Assembly (NCBI GenBank): GCA_910576875.1
Contig: CAJTKI010000013.1
Location: 14,223 to 28,837 of the forward strand
Length of the DNA: 14,615 nt
From: an uncultured Christensenella sp.
GTDB lineage: Bacteria; Bacillota; Clostridia; Christensenellales; UBA3700
Reading direction: 5' to 3'
The position numbers and the translations under genes are program-made. Below, piece after piece: positions 13,312-14,615 of this stretch; position 1 is the first letter of the stretch; each line of letters opens with the position of its first letter. The notes below the pieces were generated by a model. That model was not told where the DNA came from and did no database searches. It saw only the letters and a list, made by a program, of their open reading frames with translations.

Positions 13312-14615
13312 ATGACGCGAGATAACAAACGACAACGATATATAGCGGCAATTGCGTCGTTGTGTATTTGTATTTGCATCGGTGCGATCGGACTTGTAGG
13401 CGTATTCGCAAACCATGCGGAGCAGGCGTATGCGTTCAATGCTTTCGAGATCAAAGAGACCGATACGGTATCGATCGGGGAGTTGTTGTGGACGGATACA
13501 TACGATGCGGACGATAACGGCGCAAAGGTATTCAATAAATTTCAATTTGACAAATTGATCGACGCGATGCGCAGCGGTTCGGAACAGTATACCGCAATTG
13601 CGAATTTGTCGAACAAGAACGCCGGCGATTTGCGGGCGATCAACGGCGGTAAGGATATCGTCGTTACGATCGACGGCAAGCAGTGGACGGTAACGGATCT
13701 GCACAAGTTGGCGGACGGACGCGTGATTGCGACGATGTGGTTGGCATCTTCGACGGAAATGTCCGAGTGGAGCAACAATTGGTTTTCCAACGATGCGACG
13801 TATACCTATCCGAGTAACATGTACAGTACCAGCTATATTCGCGCCAATGCGCTCAACAGCGGCGGATGCGGATATGTCGCAACCGAAACGGATGCGCAAG
13901 GCGCAGGGAAATTGACGCCGATCGAGCAAAATGCGTCGCATCCGTATGCCAAATTTACGATGGGGACGGTAGAGAGCGATAAAAGGAATTTATCCTTGAC
14001 CAAGTATATCGTCTGTCCGATAGAAGTGGATTATCAACAGTCGGAAACGATTCGGGCATTCGATTCGTCTTATTCTACATCGCCCAACGAGGCTTGGGGA
14101 AGACCGGAACTGGAATCGTATTACGGCAATGACAATAAATGGGATTATAGCAAAAAGGGACATTACGCCGAATGGTCGACGGATTATTTATGGTTGCCGA
14201 GTTTGGCGGAGACGGGGTATAGCGGGAAGTCGGGCATTTGGAATCTTTCGGACAATCAACGTAAGAATGAAAATAAATCTTGGTTGCGTACGGGACGATA
14301 CAATGTAGCATACGGCGCATGTTTTCTGGACGAATCCGGCGCTGTGAATACTGCGGATACGGCTGTTTCGAAACAGTATTCCGTACGCCCTGCATTTCAT
14401 TTGGACTTAACGGCGGCGGAGCAAGCGGCGGGATTGGATTTGCCGACAAACGAAACGGTTACATACGACGGTACGAGTTACAAGTTGGCGGATCGAGACG
14501 CCGCGCCGACTTGGTACAGCGAAGCGATCTACGGCGACGCGACGCGCGTATCGGTCGAGTATTCGGCGGACAGCGTCATCGACGCGGGCACGTACGAAGT
14601 GACGCTCAAGCTGTT
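13312..14615 (+). CDS. Secreted cell-surface protein with DUF6273-like and Ig-like regions (3' partial)
   Basis: The frame is open from the ATG at 13312 to the window end (434 codons), so the protein continues beyond it. Residues 1-41 look like a signal peptide: a basic start (RDNKRQR), a hydrophobic core with an unusual alternating CICICI run, and a likely cleavage site after AYA at residue 41. Residues 42 to about 365 form one extracellular region. It starts with an ELLWTD strand and ends with VRPAFHLDL, the hallmark ending of DUF6273-like domains in Bacillota surface proteins. From about residue 380 an Ig-like module begins (VTYDGTSYKL, then DAGTYEVTLKL), of the repeated type found in large adhesins. 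GGAAG at 13298-13302 is a moderate Shine-Dalgarno sequence. Domain names come from remembered motifs, and the function (surface binding) is inference. Confidence 0.8.
   Translation, partial: MTRDNKRQRYIAAIASLCICICIGAIGLVGVFANHAEQAYAFNAFEIKETDTVSIGELLWTDTYDADDNGAKVFNKFQFDKLIDAMRSGSEQYTAIANLSNKNAGDLRAINGGKDIVVTIDGKQWTVTDLHKLADGRVIATMWLASSTEMSEWSNNWFSNDATYTYPSNMYSTSYIRANALNSGGCGYVATETDAQGAGKLTPIEQNASHPYAKFTMGTVESDKRNLSLTKYIVCPIEVDYQQSETIRAFDSSYSTSPNEAWGRPELESYYGNDNKWDYSKKGHYAEWSTDYLWLPSLAETGYSGKSGIWNLSDNQRKNENKSWLRTGRYNVAYGACFLDESGAVNTADTAVSKQYSVRPAFHLDLTAAEQAAGLDLPTNETVTYDGTSYKLADRDAAPTWYSEAIYGDATRVSVEYSADSVIDAGTYEVTLKL

Overview
This window looks like Bacillota DNA from a Clostridia-type anaerobe, at roughly 55% G+C by eye. 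The main evidence is the gene order radical SAM protein, DUF2344 protein, RNase G, L21, Prp protease, L27. The L27 gene carries the removable N-terminal extension found in lineages that have Prp, and a Bacillus/Clostridium-type LexA-like box sits in front of the Y-family polymerase. No lineage below class can be assigned from the sequence alone. Every recognised gene is on the + strand.

Layout. Positions 1-4736 hold a tightly coupled block: a ROK sugar kinase (5' end cut off), a TIGR03960-type radical SAM protein, its DUF2344/TIGR03936 partner and RNase E/G, each starting inside the stop codon of the previous gene. A consensus promoter and structured leader (4768-4873) then drive rplU-prp-rpmA, which ends at a strong terminator (5810-5839). 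A gene-free stretch (5840-6174) precedes an NYN/LabA-like protein. An orphan acetolactate synthase small subunit (ilvN) follows with its own promoter and terminator.

From 7500 the window becomes more accessory. It holds a PLP aminotransferase behind an inverted repeat that overlaps its -35 region. Next is a BspA-like leucine-rich-repeat lipoprotein gene split by one in-frame TAG. A Y-family DNA polymerase with a candidate SOS box follows, and last is the start of a large secreted protein that runs off the 3' end.

The most unusual signal is a repeated intergenic element, present at about 7529-7722 and 13031-13262. Each copy has two 27-bp hairpins (12-base arms GTTCATGGAATA and TATTCCATGAAC around a 3-base centre) placed 147 or 179 bp apart. 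Both copies also share an A-rich left flank and an internal minus-strand promoter (TTGACT, 17 bp, TAAAAT) firing straight into the left hairpin and a U-tract, although most of the remaining interior has diverged. It may be a MITE/REPIN-like mobile element, a tiny hairpin RNA gene, or a paired-operator cassette.

Functionally, the left half concerns ribosome and RNA biogenesis: L21 and L27, the protease that matures L27, RNase G, and conserved partners of unknown role. The right half mixes amino-acid metabolism, SOS mutagenesis and cell-surface proteins.
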